Source: an uncultured Veillonella sp.
GTDB lineage: Bacteria > Bacillota > Negativicutes > Veillonellales > Veillonellaceae
Direction: 5' to 3'
Assembly (NCBI GenBank): GCA_900556785.1
Contig: USQK01000002.1
Coordinates: forward strand, 1 to 62,484
Length of the DNA: 62,484 bases
The translations under genes and the position numbers were made by a program. The stretch's first letter is position 1; each line of letters opens with the position of its first letter. The notes under the pieces were generated by a model. It ran no database searches. It saw only the letters and a program-made list of their open reading frames with translations, and had not been told where the DNA came from. This document shows, piece after piece, positions 59,771 through 62,484 of this stretch.

Positions 59771-62296
59771 CTATGCCTGATTAGTATTAGATATACTTCT
59801 TCGCTTTAACTCATTATATAAATGATATGTTCCAATAGAATGATTCTCTATACAACTCCTTAACTCTTTATCAGATAATATCTTTTCCTCAAAAGACTCT
59901 GACTCCATGTATTCATTATCATTAAAATTTTGAGATTGAACTTTATTAAGTAAGAGTAGCTTATCTATAAAAGTTATAATAGATACCATTTCATCTACAT
60001 AGAAGGAACACTCATACGCTCTATGACTACTGATTTCATCAATCATTATACTAAACTCATCTTTTATTGAAACTAATATCGCTGATATAGTAGTCAAAAT
60101 TTCTACCTCAGATTTATGAATAAATTCTGATAAATCCTTTCTATAATTATCACTAATATACTCTAAATCTATAAGGCTTTTAATAATATTTTCTTGAAAT
60201 ACAATAAAATATATATTACTACTAAACCCATTATTACACTTCAAACAGTTAATATGTCTTACCATAGAAATAAATGAATTTTTTAAACAATAATTCTGAA
60301 CTCCACTAAGAAAAATATTAAGATTTCTAAATAGATATAAATCTATTTTATCGTCAAATTCATTTTTATAATACCTAAAGAATAATAATATAAGCCTATT
60401 ATAATAGCTATTAATTACATCCTCTTTCCAATTTATAGATGCATAATAGAAAGATTTAAAGATAGCTGCCCATGTATCTATCCCTACAAAGCAAGTATCT
60501 TCAAAAGCAAATTTTTTAAAAGAATGCTCCATAAATTCATCAAATATAGTTAGTTCGATGTTATCATTACTCAAAATTTTATCTGCAAATTCATTTGCAA
60601 AAATAATGTGCGTACTTTGAGCTTCATTTCCTGCAGCAATACATGTATAAAAATAGTGTTCTAATCGTTTTAATTTAATTCTTACATTTTTATTTAATTC
60701 AAATGCTGACGAGTTATAATTACTTTCAATAATAGATATATTAGTAGATCGTGGCTCATCTAGTCCACTTAAATTATACATATATAACTCTAATACACAG
60801 TAGGCCAAAAACATTTCAAAGTTAACTGGATTAGACTTCGGTGAAAATAAGTCTCTCATTTTATCATCACTGAAAGCTCTTGCTAATCCAATTGGTATAG
60901 ATTGATCCATAGTAACAGATAACAGGTTCCAAATATAATATATATCATCTTCATAATTAATTCTAAAATTATATATAATATCAAATTTAGTAGATACCGT
61001 CTGATAATATTTTGGTAAAAAATATTTAATATAACAAGTTTGAATAAGCACCTTTGAAAATCCAAAATTTTCAGTAATTGTCTCAGAATATTCTTTGATA
61101 TAAAAAGATAAACTTCTTATAAAGGATTCTATATTTCTAGTATTATAAACCGAGTCTAAATATCGTTCCTTTTCAAGTGGATCTATAACTGTTCTTGAGT
61201 ACCCATACCAATTAGTAATAGAATTCACAATATTTTCTATAATTTGTCTATATTCTAAAACACACTTATATCTTTCATAATCATACGCAATAATATAATC
61301 AAATATCTTCATAAATTGAATATGAGTTAATTGAATTGTCTTTGGTATATATTTTTGGAGATAATAGTTATCAAATCCCTTATCATTTAACTCTTTAGGA
61401 GTATATTGATATACAACTTTTAGTTTTCCCTGTATTTCTGATGTTAGCCTTTCAGAAATATAAAAAAGCTTACGCAAAATTTCTTTATCATCAATTCTAT
61501 CTAAATCTTCAAAAATAATAATAATTGATCTATCCAATCCATTAAGTGAATCTTTTAGTTTATTTAATTCTGCGGAATATGTTGTTTCGGTTGCTAATAA
61601 GTCAGTTACTAATGAGCCATATTTAAAACTCTTGATATAAGAAACTAATCTTCTATTTGTTTTATTAAATATATATTGATTATCTAATTGCTCTGCTATT
61701 TGTTGAACTAAATATTCTATTACATCATCTAAGTTTAATGCAATAGTATCAATACGAATAAAAATATAATCTTTTTGATGATTATATATAAAATGATCAA
61801 TAAGTAATGTTTTTCCCGTACCCCATCCAGACTCTATACCAAGTATATTTATAGATTCCTCTTTGATAATACTCTCAATACGATTTAAATCTAACTTACG
61901 CTCATCATAAAGCATTTTTCTTGGTTTTCTAATACTAATATCATTAGATATCTGCATATATATTATAAAAAGATATATCAGAAGAATAACCGATAACCCA
62001 ATATAAGATTCTGAAATTAATTGTCCACCACTATATAAATTATAGAATAAATTATAACTAAATACATAAGATGTCCATAAGGCAATTAATATTAAACATA
62101 AAAATTTACTATTATAAAAGTATACAGTAATCACTCCCACAGTAATAATGATCATCATTACAAAAGGTGATATATTCAAAACGGGAATGACTAATAAAAA
62201 CAACAATAATAATACAAGAAAATATATAAAAATATATTGAATGCCATATATAAATTTTTGATAAAGCTTTTTATCAAAGTTATCTAAAGTTGACAT
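59771..62296 (-). CDS. KAP-family P-loop NTPase with N-terminal membrane helices
   Basis: The 841-residue protein has four hydrophobic segments in the first 115 residues. It then has a KAP-type NTPase domain with Walker A GIESGWGTGKTLLIDHF near residue 153 and Walker B SIIIIFEDLDRIDD near 255. The region after Walker B (LRKLFYISERLTSEIQGKLK) is typical of the KAP group. KAP NTPases include PifA of plasmid F, which blocks phage growth, so a defence role is likely, but no partner is seen. The rest (about 450 residues) is Ile-, Tyr- and Asn-rich helical sequence not recognised. ATG 62296 is chosen because GGAGGAAG lies before it. It is more AT-rich than the neighbours, which suggests transfer. 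Confidence 0.85.
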   Translation of the reverse strand: MSTLDNFDKKLYQKFIYGIQYIFIYFLVLLLLFLLVIPVLNISPFVMMIIITVGVITVYFYNSKFLCLILIALWTSYVFSYNLFYNLYSGGQLISESYIGLSVILLIYLFIIYMQISNDISIRKPRKMLYDERKLDLNRIESIIKEESINILGIESGWGTGKTLLIDHFIYNHQKDYIFIRIDTIALNLDDVIEYLVQQIAEQLDNQYIFNKTNRRLVSYIKSFKYGSLVTDLLATETTYSAELNKLKDSLNGLDRSIIIIFEDLDRIDDKEILRKLFYISERLTSEIQGKLKVVYQYTPKELNDKGFDNYYLQKYIPKTIQLTHIQFMKIFDYIIAYDYERYKCVLEYRQIIENIVNSITNWYGYSRTVIDPLEKERYLDSVYNTRNIESFIRSLSFYIKEYSETITENFGFSKVLIQTCYIKYFLPKYYQTVSTKFDIIYNFRINYEDDIYYIWNLLSVTMDQSIPIGLARAFSDDKMRDLFSPKSNPVNFEMFLAYCVLELYMYNLSGLDEPRSTNISIIESNYNSSAFELNKNVRIKLKRLEHYFYTCIAAGNEAQSTHIIFANEFADKILSNDNIELTIFDEFMEHSFKKFAFEDTCFVGIDTWAAIFKSFYYASINWKEDVINSYYNRLILLFFRYYKNEFDDKIDLYLFRNLNIFLSGVQNYCLKNSFISMVRHINCLKCNNGFSSNIYFIVFQENIIKSLIDLEYISDNYRKDLSEFIHKSEVEILTTISAILVSIKDEFSIMIDEISSHRAYECSFYVDEMVSIITFIDKLLLLNKVQSQNFNDNEYMESESFEEKILSDKELRSCIENHSIGTYHLYNELKRRSISNTNQA

Positions 62297-62400
62297 ATAA
62301 ATTTCTTCCTCCACCAAAAGCAAAGAATTAATTCTTTATATACTCTTATTATAACTTCTATGTTTATAATAAAAATCCCTTTTATATTATTTCTTAAATC

Positions 62401-62476
62401 ATAACCACCCGTAGAACGGGTTATTTGCTCTGACCCTATAAGGGTCTTTCTCTAGTGGTGGCCCTCTAAAGAGGGC
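62401..62476. repeat. Three tandem hairpins at the right window edge
   Basis: CCCGT-AGA-ACGGG (within 62401-62424), GACCCT-ATA-AGGGTC (62432-62446) and GCCCTC-TAAA-GAGGGC (62461-62476) follow one another, with GC-rich stems in AT-rich surroundings. They could be the end of a mobile element (IS200/IS605-like ends are hairpin-rich) or of a structured RNA. The window ends before this can be judged. Confidence 0.5.
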
Positions 62477-62484
62477 ATTGAATG

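Overview
The window looks like a chromosome segment of a Veillonella-type organism (Negativicutes: a low-GC, diderm, lactate-using anaerobe). This is inferred from gene content, not from a database match. The clues are a methylmalonyl-CoA mutase operon of the kind used to make propionate, a large FAD/Fe-S lactate-dehydrogenase-like protein, a malolactic-type malate enzyme, ExbB/ExbD/TonB and a YadA-type trimeric autotransporter (both imply an outer membrane), and AT-rich sequence throughout. No rRNA, tRNA, complete insertion sequence or CRISPR array was seen.

Layout. 0-9.8 kb: edge of an ArsR regulator, purA, a HigA-type antitoxin with a deleted toxin, an Fsr-like MFS pump, purB, a small membrane protein, the malolactic-type enzyme, and exbB-exbD-tonB. 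10-17.6 kb: a DUF3829-like lipoprotein pair, then mutA-mutB-meaB behind a cobalamin riboswitch and terminator. 17.7-33.9 kb: RarD, a second DUF3829-like lipoprotein, an orphan HicB, a TPR lipoprotein, an Fst-like type I toxin with a convergent antisense RNA, the lactate dehydrogenase, TauE, ClC, Fe-ADH, NagZ, a BFD-like protein, a site-2-protease relative without its catalytic residues, a CMD protein and a MarR/OhrR-like regulator. 34-42.4 kb: a deletion scar with two gene fragments, GlpT, a P1B-ATPase-like membrane domain without cytoplasmic domains, an ArsC/Spx-like protein, a HigBA pair with a frameshifted toxin, DUF554, Tag and a flavin reductase.

42.4-52.9 kb is the most unusual part. 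Eleven minus-strand genes from three unrecognised paralogous families (short secreted, long secreted, small membrane) are separated by four copies of a compact cassette. Each cassette encodes a 33-residue holin-like hydrophobic peptide and a convergent antisense RNA with a textbook promoter, which is the architecture of a type I toxin-antitoxin module. Long inverted repeats centred on GTATAC lie upstream of most transcription units in the array.

53-62.5 kb holds a YadA-like adhesin with a coiled coil after its barrel, a long gene split by one in-frame stop codon, a secreted protein, and a likely defence pair: a DUF262/DUF1524 (GmrSD-type) nuclease and a membrane-anchored KAP P-loop NTPase. 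Three tandem hairpins sit at the right edge.

Two themes recur. Metabolism centres on malate, lactate, succinate and propionate: the malolactic-type enzyme makes lactate, the lactate dehydrogenase oxidises it, and mutAB/meaB carries out the succinyl-CoA/methylmalonyl-CoA step. The second theme is toxin-antitoxin turnover: three type II loci have lost their toxin (deletion, frameshift, absence), while five type I modules look intact.
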